A stretch of DNA of 64,000 bases from positions 26,304 to 90,303 of the forward strand of contig NZ_AXBA01000029.1 in the NCBI RefSeq assembly GCF_000473085.1, in the 5' to 3' direction. A program made the position numbers and the translations under genes. The notes below the pieces were generated by a model. The model was not told the DNA's origin. It saw only the letters and a list, made by a program, of their open reading frames with translations, and did no database searches. The stretch's first letter is position 1. Every line of letters starts with the position of its first letter. Below are positions 7,690 to 18,610 of this stretch, piece after piece. The DNA comes from Azorhizobium doebereinerae UFLA1-100. GTDB taxonomy: Bacteria > Pseudomonadota > Alphaproteobacteria > Rhizobiales > Xanthobacteraceae.

Positions 7690-9183
7690 CTACGCCCGGG
7701 CGCGCTGGGCGCGCTGGCGCAGCTCGATGGGGCGGTCGGGCAGGGAGATGAGGAAGGTGGCGCCGAGCGTGCCGTCCAGCAGGCGCAGCTCGCCGCCATG
7801 GGCGCGCACCAGTTCGTCGGCGATGGGTAGGCCGAGCCCCGTGCCTCCCCGTCGCGCCGAGGCCTGGAAGGCGGCGAACAGCCGGTCGCGCCGCTCCGCC
7901 GGAATGCCGGGGCCGGTGTCGGACAGCTCGATCTCCACCACCGATCCCACACGGCGGGCGTTGATGCGGATCTGGTCGCGCTCCGGCGTGTTGGGCGCGC
8001 GCGCCTCCAGCGCCTGGAGCGCGTTGCGGGCGATGTTGAGCAGCACCCGGAAGAGCTGGTCGGGGTCGGCATCGGCGCTGAGGTGGCGCTCCACCGAGGC
8101 GATCCAGCCGACCGGCGCATCCAGGCCGAGGCCCAGCGTCTCGCGGACGTCGCCGAGCAGGGCGGCGATATCCACCTCGCGCCGGTCGGGCAGGGGCTCC
8201 TGGGCCCGGCCGTAGGACAGGGTCTGCTGGCAATAGGAGATGGCGCGGTCGAGCGCGGCCATGAGCTTGGGCGCGAAGCGCTGCACCGCCGGGTCGGGAA
8301 TGTCCACGAGACGGTCGGAGATGAGCTGCGCCGAGGCCAGCAGGTTGCGCAGATCATGGTTGATCTTGGACACTGCGAGACCTAGCGCCGCCAGATGGGT
8401 CTTCTGCGAGAGGGTCTGGGCCAGCTCCGTCTGCATCTCGGCCAGGGTATCCTCGGCGACGCCGATCTCGTCGGCGCGGCCGCTGGGCACGATGATGCGG
8501 GAGGCGTCCTCCGGCGCGTCGCGGAAGTCGGACATGCGCGCGGTCAGGCGCCGCATGGGCCGGACGAACAGCCAGTGCAGGCTGAAATAGACCAGCATGC
8601 CGGCCAGCACCGACACCGCCAGCGAAATGCCGAGCACAGTGGCGGCAAACCGCAGCATGGCCACCCGCAGCGGCGTTTCGGGAATGACGATTTCCAGGAA
8701 CTCGCCGCCGCGTGGCGCATCGCCGACCACCCGCAGCGTGCGGCCGTTGCCGGCCATGAGCGTGTCGAAGGCATCGGCCACTGCGCTCCACAAGGTGGTG
8801 CCGCGGGTGTCCACGTGCCGGTCGATGGGCGGGGGCATGTCCGACATGGCGAGCAGTCGGCGGGTATCCTCCCGCTTCACCACCACCACCTTTGCCCCGA
8901 CGCTCTGGAGTAGCTGGCGGGTGAGGTCCATGGGGATGGTGTCCTCGGGCGCGGCGTCCAGCACCAGCGCGGCGATACGCGCCGCGGCCAGCCGGTCGGA
9001 GATCCACGAGAGGCGGAAATTGGCGATGGTGGGCACGAAGATCGCCACCTCCGCCATGGTGACGAACGCCACCGTCAGCGCCAGCAGCTTGGCGGACAGC
9101 CCAAAGCGCACCCGCCGCGCGGCGGCGGGTATCTCGGATGCCTTGATGCCTGACTGGCCCATGTCCCTCATACGCGCGACCAT
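7690..9183 (-). CDS. Orphan sensor histidine kinase
   Basis: This 497-residue membrane kinase has a first transmembrane segment near residues 30-50, a periplasmic domain of about 120 residues, a second transmembrane segment near 180-205, a HAMP linker, an HisKA-like phosphoacceptor helix with SKINHDLRNLLA, and an HATPase domain with N-box NIARNALQAL, G1 DTGPGIP and G2 GTGLGL. No response regulator adjoins it. It lies just downstream of the HPr/EIIA/HprK genes on the same strand but 120 bp away. The start is uncertain: ATGs at 9183, 9168 and 9159 all lack a convincing ribosome-binding site. Confidence 0.88.
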   Translation of the reverse strand: MVARMRDMGQSGIKASEIPAAARRVRFGLSAKLLALTVAFVTMAEVAIFVPTIANFRLSWISDRLAAARIAALVLDAAPEDTIPMDLTRQLLQSVGAKVVVVKREDTRRLLAMSDMPPPIDRHVDTRGTTLWSAVADAFDTLMAGNGRTLRVVGDAPRGGEFLEIVIPETPLRVAMLRFAATVLGISLAVSVLAGMLVYFSLHWLFVRPMRRLTARMSDFRDAPEDASRIIVPSGRADEIGVAEDTLAEMQTELAQTLSQKTHLAALGLAVSKINHDLRNLLASAQLISDRLVDIPDPAVQRFAPKLMAALDRAISYCQQTLSYGRAQEPLPDRREVDIAALLGDVRETLGLGLDAPVGWIASVERHLSADADPDQLFRVLLNIARNALQALEARAPNTPERDQIRINARRVGSVVEIELSDTGPGIPAERRDRLFAAFQASARRGGTGLGLPIADELVRAHGGELRLLDGTLGATFLISLPDRPIELRQRAQRARA

Positions 9184-9303
9184 AGGATGTCGGATGCTCG
9201 CGCAATCGCGGATACGTGAAGAAGTGGGCGGTTTGGTGTGCGCTCGCGCAAACCGTGCATGCGGGGAGCTTGGACGCAGGAAACGTGGATGGCGCTGCCG
9301 CCG

Positions 9304-9672
9304 CTATTCCTCTTCGCCAAACCGATTGGCGACAAGGGCGTCCAGGGCGGCCAGCACGGCTTCCGCCTGGTTGCCGGTGGCGGTCACCACCACGCTGGTG
9401 CCCGGAGCGGCGGCGAGCATCATCAGCCCCATGATGGAATTGCCGTCCACCGCCTCGCCGTTGCGGCAGACGGTGACATGGGCATCGAAGCTTTCCACCG
9501 TCTGCACGAACTTGGCCGAGGCGCGCGCATGCAGCCCGCGCTTATTGATGATGGGCAGGCGCCGCACGAGGGCGTTGTCCGGCGCGGCGACACCGCAGGC
9601 GGCCTCCACATCCTCCCCCGCCACGGGCGAGGCGGACAGGCTATTTTCCGGCGAGGACGCGGCTGGCGACAT
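9304..9672 (-). CDS. ptsH: HPr phosphocarrier protein with N-terminal extension
   Basis: The HPr domain begins near residue 34 and carries the phosphorylatable histidine in NKRGLHARASAKF (His48) and the regulatory serine in GNSIMGLMML (Ser79). Their 31-residue spacing matches His15/Ser46 of classical HPr. The 122-residue frame is about 35 longer than usual; an internal GTG could give about 100 residues, so the true start is unsure. The gene overlaps the EIIA gene by about 32 bp. With no sugar permease nearby this is probably a regulatory HPr (PTS-Ntr) and substrate of the adjacent HprK. Confidence 0.92.
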   Translation of the reverse strand: MSPAASSPENSLSASPVAGEDVEAACGVAAPDNALVRRLPIINKRGLHARASAKFVQTVESFDAHVTVCRNGEAVDGNSIMGLMMLAAAPGTSVVVTATGNQAEAVLAALDALVANRFGEEE

Positions 9673-10042
9673 TGATGTATTTCCGGCCAGCTTCCTGGGC
9701 CACGTTCACCGCCTCGGAGAGCGGCAGCTCGCCCCGCACCTTCGCCAGTTTCACCAGCATGGGCAGGTTGATGCCGGCGACGACTTCGACGTCCGGCGCG
9801 TTCATCACCGAAATGGCGAGATTGGACGGTGTGCCGCCGAACATGTCGGTGAGGATGACGACGCCCTGGCCGCTCTGCACCTGGGCCACGGCGTCGATAA
9901 TATCGTGGCGCCGACGCTCCATGTCGTCGTCGGGACCGATCGTCACGGCCGCGATCTGGGTCTGCGGCCCCATGACGTGCTCCAAGGCGGAGCAGAACTC
10001 AGCGGCCAAACGGCCATGGGTGACGAGCACGAGACCGATCAT
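9641..10042 (-). CDS. manX: PTS EIIA component, mannose/fructose family
   Basis: The start at 10042 gives 133 residues beginning MIGLVLVTHGRLA, with GGAGG five bases upstream; the longer frame from 10117 adds atypical sequence. His9 in VTHGRL is the phosphorylated histidine of EIIA-Man proteins, and LTDMFGGTPSNLA is a second family signature. No EIIB/IIC/IID genes are present, the usual alphaproteobacterial situation, in which the protein acts as a regulatory phosphate acceptor and not in sugar import. It sits between hprK and HPr in one operon. Confidence 0.93.
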   Translation of the reverse strand: MIGLVLVTHGRLAAEFCSALEHVMGPQTQIAAVTIGPDDDMERRRHDIIDAVAQVQSGQGVVILTDMFGGTPSNLAISVMNAPDVEVVAGINLPMLVKLAKVRGELPLSEAVNVAQEAGRKYINVASRVLAGK

Positions 10043-10113
10043 GTTGCCTCCGCCTTCACCTCTTCGTGGGTGAAGGCCTTCCCGCACTGCGGGGAAGCCA
10101 TATTCAGAGCGGC

Positions 10114-10638
10114 TCAAAAATTACGCAAGGGGTGCAGCGCACAATTGCTTGAAATGTTGTCAGCCTCGGCCGTGGACAGGGCGGCTGCCAGTAGCAGGGC
10201 TGCATCGGCATTCGGCGGCACCGCGATGCGGAAAACGCTTATGCCTTCTATGTTCTGCAATTGCGTGTCGGGTGCAGGAAGACGCTCGGCGTCCGCCGCG
10301 GCAAGGTCGATCACGAGATTCACCTTCACAGAAAAAAGATGGGGAACCCGCCGCAAACCGAGGTTCCGCACCTCGATGACGCCCGCGAGGGCATCGGGCG
10401 CACGCGCAATGAGCGTTCCTTGCGTCACCTCCAGCAGCACCCGGTCGTCGGCCACCAGCGTCGCCGGCGGCAGGATGCGGGGCGGATCGAGCATCAGCCG
10501 CAGGGCCAGGGTGGATTTTCCCGCGCCCGAGGGGCCGCGGATCAGCACGCCGTTCGGGCCGATGGCGATGCAGGTGGCGTGGATGCTCGGCTTCGGCGCG
10601 GCGCCGGCGGTCACGCCCTGGTCGCTGGCCGGGGCCAC
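10114..10638 (-). CDS. hprK: HPr kinase/phosphorylase, short alphaproteobacterial form
   Basis: At 174 residues the protein has only the C-terminal kinase domain of Firmicutes HprK (about 310 residues), the typical alphaproteobacterial form. It has a P-loop GPSGAGKS at residues 35-42, the acidic VADDRV segment after it, and VIEVRNLGL, matching the HprK signature (EVRGxG). It should phosphorylate or dephosphorylate the serine of the HPr encoded two genes downstream. It follows chvG by five bases, linking the ChvG/ChvI system and the PTS relay in one transcript. Confidence 0.92.
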   Translation of the reverse strand: MAPASDQGVTAGAAPKPSIHATCIAIGPNGVLIRGPSGAGKSTLALRLMLDPPRILPPATLVADDRVLLEVTQGTLIARAPDALAGVIEVRNLGLRRVPHLFSVKVNLVIDLAAADAERLPAPDTQLQNIEGISVFRIAVPPNADAALLLAAALSTAEADNISSNCALHPLRNF

Positions 10639-10643
10639 GGCGC

Positions 10644-12419
10644 CTAGCCGTTGGGCAGGCGGACGATGAAGCGGGCGCCCAGCACGGGCGCGTCCTCCTC
10701 GCCGGGGGCTGGCAGGGCGGTGCGGTTCTCGGCCCAGATCTGGCCGGCATGGGCTTCGACGATCTGCCGGGAGATGGACAGGCCGAGACCGGAATTCTGG
10801 CCGAAGCCCTGGTGCGGCCGGTCGGTATAGAAGCGCTCGAAGATGCGCGAGAGCGCGTCGGGGCGGATGCCGGGCCCCTCGTCGTCCACGACGATCTCGG
10901 CCCCGCTCTTCAGCCGTCGGCAGAGCACCCGCACCGTGCCGCCCTCGGGCGAGAAGGAGCGGGCGTTGGAGACCAGATTGTCCACCACCTGGCCAAGGCG
11001 CGAGGCGTGGCCGGCGATGATGAAATCGGCGGGGGCGCCCTGCGCCCGCTCGAAGGCGAGCGTGACGGTGACGCCGTCGTCCTTGCGCACGTCCTGCGCC
11101 ATGCCCACCACCATCTCCAGCAATTGCTTGAGGTCGACGCTGGCGGCTTCCTGGCGCTGAAGCTCGGCATCGAGGCGGCTGGCGTCGGAAATGTCCGAGA
11201 TCAGCCGGTCGAGGCGCTTCACGTCGTGCTGGATCACCTCCATGAGCCGCCCGCGCGAGGTGTCGGTCTTGGCGAGCGGCAGGGTTTCCACCGCCGAGCG
11301 CAGGGAGGTGAGCGGGTTCTTCAATTCGTGCGCCACGTCCGCCGCGAAGCTCTCGATGGCCTCGATGCGGTTGTAGAGCGAGCTCGTCATGTCGCGCAAA
11401 GCGCCGGAGAGATGGCCGATCTCGTCGGCGCGGCCGGTGAAGTCGGGGATTTCCACGCGCGTCTTGATACGCCGGCGCACCCGCTCGGCGGCGTCCGCCA
11501 GCTTGCGGACCGGGTCTGCGATGGTGCCGGCCAGCAGCACCGACAGCAGCACCATGACGGCGGCGGCCACCAGGAACACGCGCACGATGACGAAGCGCTC
11601 GGCCTCCACCGCCTCGTCGATCTCGCCGCCCTGGGTGGACAGCAGCAGTACGCCGAGGATGGCGCGGAAGCGCTGGATGGGCACGGCGACGGACACCACC
11701 ACGCGGCCGCGGTCGTCCACCCGCACGGCGCTGGCCTTCTGGCCGAGGGCGGCGGAGGCGACTTCCGGATAGTCCTTGCCGCTCTGGGGCCCGAGTTCCT
11801 TGTAGAGCGGCAGGTCACCGCGGCCGATCCAGCCCTGCACCCCGCGCCAGGCCCGCTCCAGCAGGCCGGGCGGGGCCTGGGTGGGCGGCGGCAGATCGAA
11901 GCGCAGGATCTCACCCTTGGAATAGAGCGAGCGGGAATCCAGCAGCATGATGCCGTCGCGGTCATAGATGCGCGCGCGGGTGCGGGTCGGCCCCACCAGG
12001 CGGCGCAGCACCGGGGCCACACGCTCGGGATTGATGGGAAATTCCAGCGGCGCGAAGCCTTCCTCGGAGGGGCCGTAGCTCTCGCCCGCCTGGAGTTCCA
12101 GCAGCCGCTCGGGATCGATGGTGATGGCGTTGGTTTCGACCTGCGCCGAGGCGGCGATGGCGCCGGCGATGATCTCGCCTTGCACCAGCAGGCTCTGCAC
12201 GCGGGCATCGATCAGCCCGGCGCGGAATTCGGAGAGATAGAGGATGCCCGAGACCAGCGCGCACAACCCCGCCAGATTGAGCAGGACGATGCGGCGCGTG
12301 AGGCTGGAGAAGCTCTTGAAGGCCACGAACCGGCGCACGCGCCGCAGGGCCGACAGAATCCCAAGCCCCCGCGGTGCGGGGACCTTGGGTCCGTTGAGTG
12401 GCTCCGCGGCGTCGGTCAT
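10644..12419 (-). CDS. chvG: ChvG-type sensor histidine kinase
   Basis: I prefer the start MTDAAEPL at 12419, 25 bp after chvI, over an upstream ATG at 12473 that would overlap chvI. The protein (about 591 residues) has a transmembrane segment near RRIVLLNLAGLCALVSG, a large periplasmic domain with ARIYDRDGIMLLDSR, a second membrane segment, HAMP, a phosphoacceptor motif ADVAHELKNPLTSL, and HATPase motifs NLVSNARSF, DDEGPGI and GLGLSISRQIVEAH. This is the ExoS/ChvG architecture. In rhizobia and Agrobacterium, ChvG responds to acid or envelope signals and controls succinoglycan, motility and virulence genes through ChvI. Confidence 0.94.
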   Translation of the reverse strand: MTDAAEPLNGPKVPAPRGLGILSALRRVRRFVAFKSFSSLTRRIVLLNLAGLCALVSGILYLSEFRAGLIDARVQSLLVQGEIIAGAIAASAQVETNAITIDPERLLELQAGESYGPSEEGFAPLEFPINPERVAPVLRRLVGPTRTRARIYDRDGIMLLDSRSLYSKGEILRFDLPPPTQAPPGLLERAWRGVQGWIGRGDLPLYKELGPQSGKDYPEVASAALGQKASAVRVDDRGRVVVSVAVPIQRFRAILGVLLLSTQGGEIDEAVEAERFVIVRVFLVAAAVMVLLSVLLAGTIADPVRKLADAAERVRRRIKTRVEIPDFTGRADEIGHLSGALRDMTSSLYNRIEAIESFAADVAHELKNPLTSLRSAVETLPLAKTDTSRGRLMEVIQHDVKRLDRLISDISDASRLDAELQRQEAASVDLKQLLEMVVGMAQDVRKDDGVTVTLAFERAQGAPADFIIAGHASRLGQVVDNLVSNARSFSPEGGTVRVLCRRLKSGAEIVVDDEGPGIRPDALSRIFERFYTDRPHQGFGQNSGLGLSISRQIVEAHAGQIWAENRTALPAPGEEDAPVLGARFIVRLPNG

Positions 12420-12444
12420 GTCGAACGGCGACCTGTACCCGCCT

Positions 12445-13146
12445 TCAGGTTTCCTTGAAGCGATAGCCGACACCGTAAAGGGTTTCGATCATGTCGAAAT
12501 TGTCGTCAGTGGACTTGAACTTCTTGCGCAGCCGCTTGATGTGGCTGTCGATGGTGCGGTCGTCCACATAGACCTGATCGTCATAGGCCGCGTCCATGAG
12601 GGCGTTGCGGCTCTTGACCACGCCGGGACGCTGGGCCAGCGCCTGGAGGATGAGGAATTCGGTCACGGTCAAGGTGACCGGCTCGTTCTTCCAGGTGCAG
12701 GTGTGGCGCTCGGGATCCATGCGCAGCAGGCCGCGCTCCAGCACCTTGGCGCTGTCGGTCTCGCGCGGGGCGGTGCCGTCCTTGGCGCCGACCCGGCGCA
12801 GCACGGCCTTGACGCGCTCCACCAGCAGGCGCTGGGAGAACGGCTTCTTGATGAAGTCGTCCGCCCCCATTTTCAGGCCGAACAGTTCGTCGATCTCCTC
12901 GTCCTTGGAGGTGAGGAAGATCACCGGCATGTCGGTCTTCTGGCGCAGGCGGCGGAGCAGTTCCATGCCGTCCATGCGGGGCATCTTGATATCGAGGATC
13001 GCAAGATCGGGCGGATTGGTCTTGAACCCGTCCAGCGCCGAAGCCCCATCGGTGTAGGTGTCGATGCGATAGCCTTCCGCTTCCAGGGCGATGGAGACGG
13101 ACGTCAGAATGTTGCGATCGTCGTCGACGAGGGCGATTGTGGGCAT
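12445..13146 (-). CDS. chvI: ChvI-type response regulator
   Basis: This 233-residue OmpR-family regulator has a receiver domain with acidic pocket VDDDR, phosphoacceptor Asp52 in [13 protein letters not shown], a conserved threonine (FLTSKDE) and FIKKPFS, followed by a winged-helix DNA-binding domain ending YGVGYRF. It is the cognate partner of the downstream chvG. The order chvI-chvG-hprK-EIIA-HPr with pckA divergent upstream is the conserved Hyphomicrobiales arrangement, supporting the assignment over a generic PhoB-like regulator. Confidence 0.95.
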   Translation of the reverse strand: MPTIALVDDDRNILTSVSIALEAEGYRIDTYTDGASALDGFKTNPPDLAILDIKMPRMDGMELLRRLRQKTDMPVIFLTSKDEEIDELFGLKMGADDFIKKPFSQRLLVERVKAVLRRVGAKDGTAPRETDSAKVLERGLLRMDPERHTCTWKNEPVTLTVTEFLILQALAQRPGVVKSRNALMDAAYDDQVYVDDRTIDSHIKRLRKKFKSTDDNFDMIETLYGVGYRFKET

Positions 13147-13387
13147 GACACCTCTTTCAAGCGTCGGGGTCAGTCAAGATCTCGGCCTCCTGCGGTGAAG
13201 CCGGTTCGCGTGGCCGAAATGTGACACCGCGCCTATTTATGCCTGCAAAATAGCTGGAAAAGCTTGAGTCGCCAATGCGCCTGCTTGGAAGAGGTCGAAC
13301 TTTGCCGCTGCGCCAAGCGGTCGGCTTGACAGCACCGGGACCGCGGCGGAGACCCTGAAGCCGGCTTTGGTACAGGGGAGAGGCGCC

Positions 13388-14113
13388 GTGGGAGAGGCTG
13401 TGACGCGCGCGACGGCGGTGATCCGGCGGCTGATGCGGGAGGCGCGGTTCGGCGCGCTGGGAACGCTGGAGGCCGACGGCGCGCCTTATACGTCCCTGGT
13501 CGCGGTGGCCCCCGATGCGAGCGGGGCGCCCGGCCTGCTGGTGTCGGGCCTCGCCCGCCATACCCACAATCTCACGCGTGACGGCCGCGCCTCCCTGCTG
13601 CTGGCGTCCGGCGGCGCCGACCCGCTGGATGCGCCGCGCGCCAGCCTCCTTGGCCGCGTGGTGAAGAGCGAGGACGGCGATCTGCGGGCCCGCTACCTCG
13701 CCCGCCATCCCGGCGCGGCCCAATATGCCGACTTCACCGATTTCGCCTTCTATCGCTTCGAGGTGGCCGAGGCCCACCTGGTGGAAGGCTTCGGCCGCAT
13801 TGTGACCCTGCCGGCGGCCGGGCTGCTGGCGGACTGGCGTGACGCGGACGCCCTCCGGGCGGCGGCCGAAGGCGTCATCTCCCACATGAATGCGGATCAT
13901 GCGGACGCGCTCGCCCTCTACGCCACCCGCCTGCTCGGCGAGCCGGACAGCGCCGTGGAATGGCGCATGGTGGGGCTCGATCCCGAGGGATGCGAGATCG
14001 CGGCGGGCGACGTCGTGCGCCGTCTGGATTTTCCGCAGCGCGTGACAAGTTCTGCTGCAGTGCGGCAAGTCCTTGTGGCGCTTGTTGCGCAAGCGCGAGA
14101 AAAATCGAAATAG
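13388..14113 (+). CDS. HugZ-like protein: split-barrel FMN-binding domain plus DUF2470 domain
   Basis: The GTG at 13388 is favoured because GGGGAGAGG lies five bases upstream; a TTG at 13367 is also in frame. The 241-residue product has an N-terminal pyridoxamine-5'-phosphate-oxidase-like barrel (RRLMREARFGALGTL, then SLVAVAPDASGAPGLLVSGLARHTHNL) and a C-terminal DUF2470-type segment with ISHMNADHADAL around residues 165-177. HugZ-family proteins bind or degrade heme or act as flavin oxidoreductases; which applies here cannot be told. It stands alone between chvI (divergent) and pckA. Confidence 0.82.
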   Translation: MGEAVTRATAVIRRLMREARFGALGTLEADGAPYTSLVAVAPDASGAPGLLVSGLARHTHNLTRDGRASLLLASGGADPLDAPRASLLGRVVKSEDGDLRARYLARHPGAAQYADFTDFAFYRFEVAEAHLVEGFGRIVTLPAAGLLADWRDADALRAAAEGVISHMNADHADALALYATRLLGEPDSAVEWRMVGLDPEGCEIAAGDVVRRLDFPQRVTSSAAVRQVLVALVAQAREKSK

Positions 14114-14239
14114 TTTTTCAAACGATTTGAATGAATTCAGAAGAATAGACCGCCGCCTTAACGTCGCCTTATCCTGCCGGCTCCCTTAGGGGCAGCGGTG
14201 TGGCGCGCCCGTTACGTCGCGCGCAGAGGAGACGTTCCC

Positions 14240-15853
<1,614 letters not shown>

Positions 15854-16004
15854 GCGGGGGACGCGGGTGGGACCTGCGCCGCCGGGCCGCTCGCGCAACG
15901 AATAAGGGGCCGCCCCGGCTGCATAGTCCGGGGCGGACCCATTGCGTGAAAGGGGCGAGGCGACTTCACCGAGCGGATGACTTCGTCGCCCGGATCAGGC
16001 CGCT

Positions 16005-16262
16005 CTAGCGGGCGGCGTCGCAGCCGGTGTCGAAGTCCGCTGCGGCATAGGTGCCGGGCTCAAGGAACTGGAGCGAGGTGGCGGCGGGGCGGCCGGGCAG
16101 GCGGGTGCAGGCGACGGGCGCCGCCGGAGCGGCAGTCGCGGGAGCGACCGTTTCCGTCACGCTCTCGATGGTTTCCGGGGAGGCGGCGCGTCCGAGACCG
16201 CCGAAGATCGAGGCGCTCCCCGCAACCACCAAAGCACCCAGGATCACGACATCCAACCGCAT
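16005..16262 (-). CDS. Small exported protein, uncharacterised
   Basis: The frame from the ATG at 16262 encodes 85 residues, with GGAGAG a few bases upstream. Residues 1-28 (MRLDVVILGALVVAGSASIF onward) look like a signal peptide or anchor, followed by an Ala/Thr/Pro-rich linker and a C-terminal portion with two cysteines (VACTRL and TGCDAAR) that could form a disulfide. A longer frame to 16433 lacks a plausible start. I recognise no family. It is convergent with pckA and divergent from leuC. Confidence 0.6.
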   Translation of the reverse strand: MRLDVVILGALVVAGSASIFGGLGRAASPETIESVTETVAPATAAPAAPVACTRLPGRPAATSLQFLEPGTYAAADFDTGCDAAR

Positions 16263-16711
16263 GACACTCTCCGTCCGGCCCCCCGAAGATCTGAGATGCG
16301 GCATTGCAACATGATCTGCCGCATCGCACAATAACGTGAAGCTCATGGCCGCCCTGTTCCTGGCGCAGACCTGCGGCGCAAAGGGCGGCGGCCAGCCGTT
16401 GCACCGCAGCGCGTCGCGCGCCCTCCTGCACATTGTCGCGGCACGCTGGAACTGCTAAAAAACCGCATGGCCTGCCCGTCCCTCCATGCCCCGCGCCTGT
16501 CCAAGGCGGCGTTCTGCGCCACCGGACATTATGCGTGCACGACCATGGACTTCGCCGCGGTGCCCGACCATGTGCGGCTGCCCGGGCGGTTCTTCGGGCG
16601 CTTTACGACGGCCGCGCTGGCCGCCCTTGGTCGCTGACGCCCTTTTCTCGTCGCACCGTCTCGACCCGCCCGGCGCCTGAGGCCCGGGCCATGATCCTTA
16701 GGACATTCCCC
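16263..16711. other. 449-bp intergenic region upstream of leuC
   Basis: This stretch lies between the divergent small exported gene and leuC. It must contain the leuC promoter, but I see no clear hexamers. A 56-codon frame (16467-16637, plus strand) lacks a ribosome-binding site and ordinary codon usage. AGGA at 16700-16703 is the leuC ribosome-binding site. I see no leader peptide rich in leucine codons. Confidence 0.5.
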
Positions 16712-18136
16712 ATGAACGCGCCTACCAGCGGCCCCAGGACCCTCTACGACAAGATCTTCGACGACCATGTCGTCTCCCGGCAGGAGGACGGCACCTGCCT
16801 GCTCTATATCGACCGCCACCTCGTGCATGAGGTGACGAGCCCGCAGGCGTTCGAGGGCCTGCGCATGTCAGGCCGCCCGGTGCGGGCGCCGAACAAGACG
16901 CTGGCGGTGGTCGATCACAACGTACCGACCACGGACCGCACGCTGCCCAATCCCGACGCGGAGAGCGTCGCCCAGATCGCCGCGCTGGCGGAAAACACCC
17001 GCGAATTCGGCATCGAATATTATGACGGGTTCGATGTGCGCCAGGGCATCGTCCACGTGATCGGCCCCGAGCAGGGCTTCACCCTGCCTGGCACCACGAT
17101 CGTGTGCGGCGACAGCCACACGTCCACCCACGGCGCCTTCGGCGCGCTGGCCCATGGCATCGGCACCTCGGAGGTGGAGCATGTGCTCGCCACCCAGACG
17201 CTGATCCAGAAGAAGGCCAAGAACATGCGCGTTACGGTCGACGGCACCTTGCCCGAAGGGGTCGGCGCCAAGGACGTGGTGCTGGCCATCATCGGCACCA
17301 TCGGCACTGCCGGCGGCACCGGCTACGTGATCGAATATGCCGGCGAGGCGATCCGCTCGCTGTCCATGGAAGGCCGCATGACGGTCTGCAACATGTCCAT
17401 CGAGGGCGGTGCCCGCGCGGGCATGGTGGCGCCAGACGAGAAGGCGTTCGCCTATCTCAAGGGCAAGCCCAAGGCACCCGCGGGCGTGCATTGGGACGAG
17501 GCCATCCGCTTCTGGGAAACGCTCAAGAGCGACGACGGCGCGTTTTTCGACAGCGAAATCCGCCTGGACGGCGCCAGCCTGCCGCCGATCGTCTCCTGGG
17601 GGACGAGCCCCGAGGACGTGATCTCGGTGGAGGGCCTGGTGCCTGATCCCGATGCCATCGAGGACGCGGTGCGCCGCGACGCCAAGAAGCGCGCCCTGGC
17701 CTATATGGGCCTCACCGCCGGAACCCGCATCACCGACATCACCCTCGACCGGGTGTTCATCGGCTCCTGCACCAACGGGCGCATCGAGGACCTGCGGCAG
17801 GCGGCGAAGATCGTCGAGGGCCATCGCGTCAACGCGAACGTGAACGCCATGGTGGTCCCCGGCTCCGGCCTGGTGAAGCTGCAGGCGGAGGCCGAGGGCC
17901 TGGACAAGATCTTCCTCGCCGCCGGCTTCGAATGGCGCGAGCCGGGCTGCTCCATGTGCCTCGCCATGAATGCGGACCGCCTCGCCCCCGAGGAGCGCTG
18001 CGCCTCCACCTCGAACCGCAATTTCGAGGGACGTCAGGGCTTCAAGGGTCGCACGCATCTGGTGTCGCCGAGCATGGCGGCCGCGGCCGCCATCGCCGGC
18101 CGCTTCGTCGACGTGCGGACCTGGCCGCAGGTCTGA
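16712..18136 (+). CDS. leuC: 3-isopropylmalate dehydratase large subunit
   Basis: The ATG at 16712 follows AGGA by eight bases and gives 474 residues, close to the usual 469; a longer in-frame extension is implausible. The protein is an aconitase-family [4Fe-4S] enzyme that isomerises 2- to 3-isopropylmalate in leucine synthesis with LeuD. Ligand cysteines are visible in IGSCTNGR and GCSMCLAMN, and substrate-binding sequences in [11 protein letters not shown] and [21 protein letters not shown] strong intrinsic terminator follows, so leuC is transcribed separately from leuD, which lies 1.7 kb downstream. Confidence 0.97.
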   Translation: MNAPTSGPRTLYDKIFDDHVVSRQEDGTCLLYIDRHLVHEVTSPQAFEGLRMSGRPVRAPNKTLAVVDHNVPTTDRTLPNPDAESVAQIAALAENTREFGIEYYDGFDVRQGIVHVIGPEQGFTLPGTTIVCGDSHTSTHGAFGALAHGIGTSEVEHVLATQTLIQKKAKNMRVTVDGTLPEGVGAKDVVLAIIGTIGTAGGTGYVIEYAGEAIRSLSMEGRMTVCNMSIEGGARAGMVAPDEKAFAYLKGKPKAPAGVHWDEAIRFWETLKSDDGAFFDSEIRLDGASLPPIVSWGTSPEDVISVEGLVPDPDAIEDAVRRDAKKRALAYMGLTAGTRITDITLDRVFIGSCTNGRIEDLRQAAKIVEGHRVNANVNAMVVPGSGLVKLQAEAEGLDKIFLAAGFEWREPGCSMCLAMNADRLAPEERCASTSNRNFEGRQGFKGRTHLVSPSMAAAAAIAGRFVDVRTWPQV

Positions 18137-18173
18137 GGGCAAAGCACCGCCGATGAGCGGACACAAGAACAAC

Positions 18174-18205
18174 AACGGCCGCGGAAAGCATCCGCGGCCG
18201 TTTTA
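18174..18205 (+). terminator. Intrinsic terminator of leuC
   Basis: An 11-bp perfect stem (AACGGCCGCGG at 18174-18184 with its complement at 18192-18202) around a 7-base loop is followed by a T-rich tail, 38 bp after the leuC stop. Confidence 0.9.
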
Positions 18206-18270
18206 TTGTCTGCAATATTGAGGCTGCCGCCGGGCTGTCGCGCCGGACGGAAAGCCGGGGCGGGCCCTTG

Positions 18271-18390
18271 TCAGTGCAGGCCGGCGAAGGTCGCGGCAAT
18301 CATCCCCGCGTTCGCCTCATGGGGGGCCAGATACGCGGCGAAACCCAGTATCGTCACCAGCGCGCCGGTGACCGCAAGCTTGCGAAGCAT
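18271..18390 (-). CDS. 39-residue small membrane or secreted peptide
   Basis: An ATG at 18390 with GGAGAG about five bases upstream opens a 39-codon frame. The product begins MLRKLAVTGALVTILGFAAY, a basic start followed by one hydrophobic segment, then a short tail with EANAGMIAATFAGLH. This looks like a single-span membrane peptide or a signal-peptide-bearing microprotein. It sits between the leuC terminator and the zincin gene with its own upstream space. No family recognised; the case rests on the ribosome-binding site and the membrane-like composition. Confidence 0.6.
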   Translation of the reverse strand: MLRKLAVTGALVTILGFAAYLAPHEANAGMIAATFAGLH

Positions 18391-18610
18391 GGTCACTCTC
18401 CAAATCTGTGTCTGTGACTGCAACGACGCTTTTCGCTAATGGTTCCTTAACCACGAAGGCGTGGCGTCAACTTGAGCGAAACTGGGCGGCCGGCGCCGGA
18501 ACTCTGGCTTTGCCGTGACTTCGATCACGGGTGCGCGAGGCTGCCGCGAGCGTGGCAGCACGAGCCGGGGCGTGGCAGTGTAACGGCTTGATCCGCTGGA
18601 GTTCGCCCGC

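Noticed and set aside
16467..16637. A 56-codon frame upstream of leuC as a possible leader peptide.
   Set aside because: No ribosome-binding site, no cluster of leucine codons and no attenuator hairpin.
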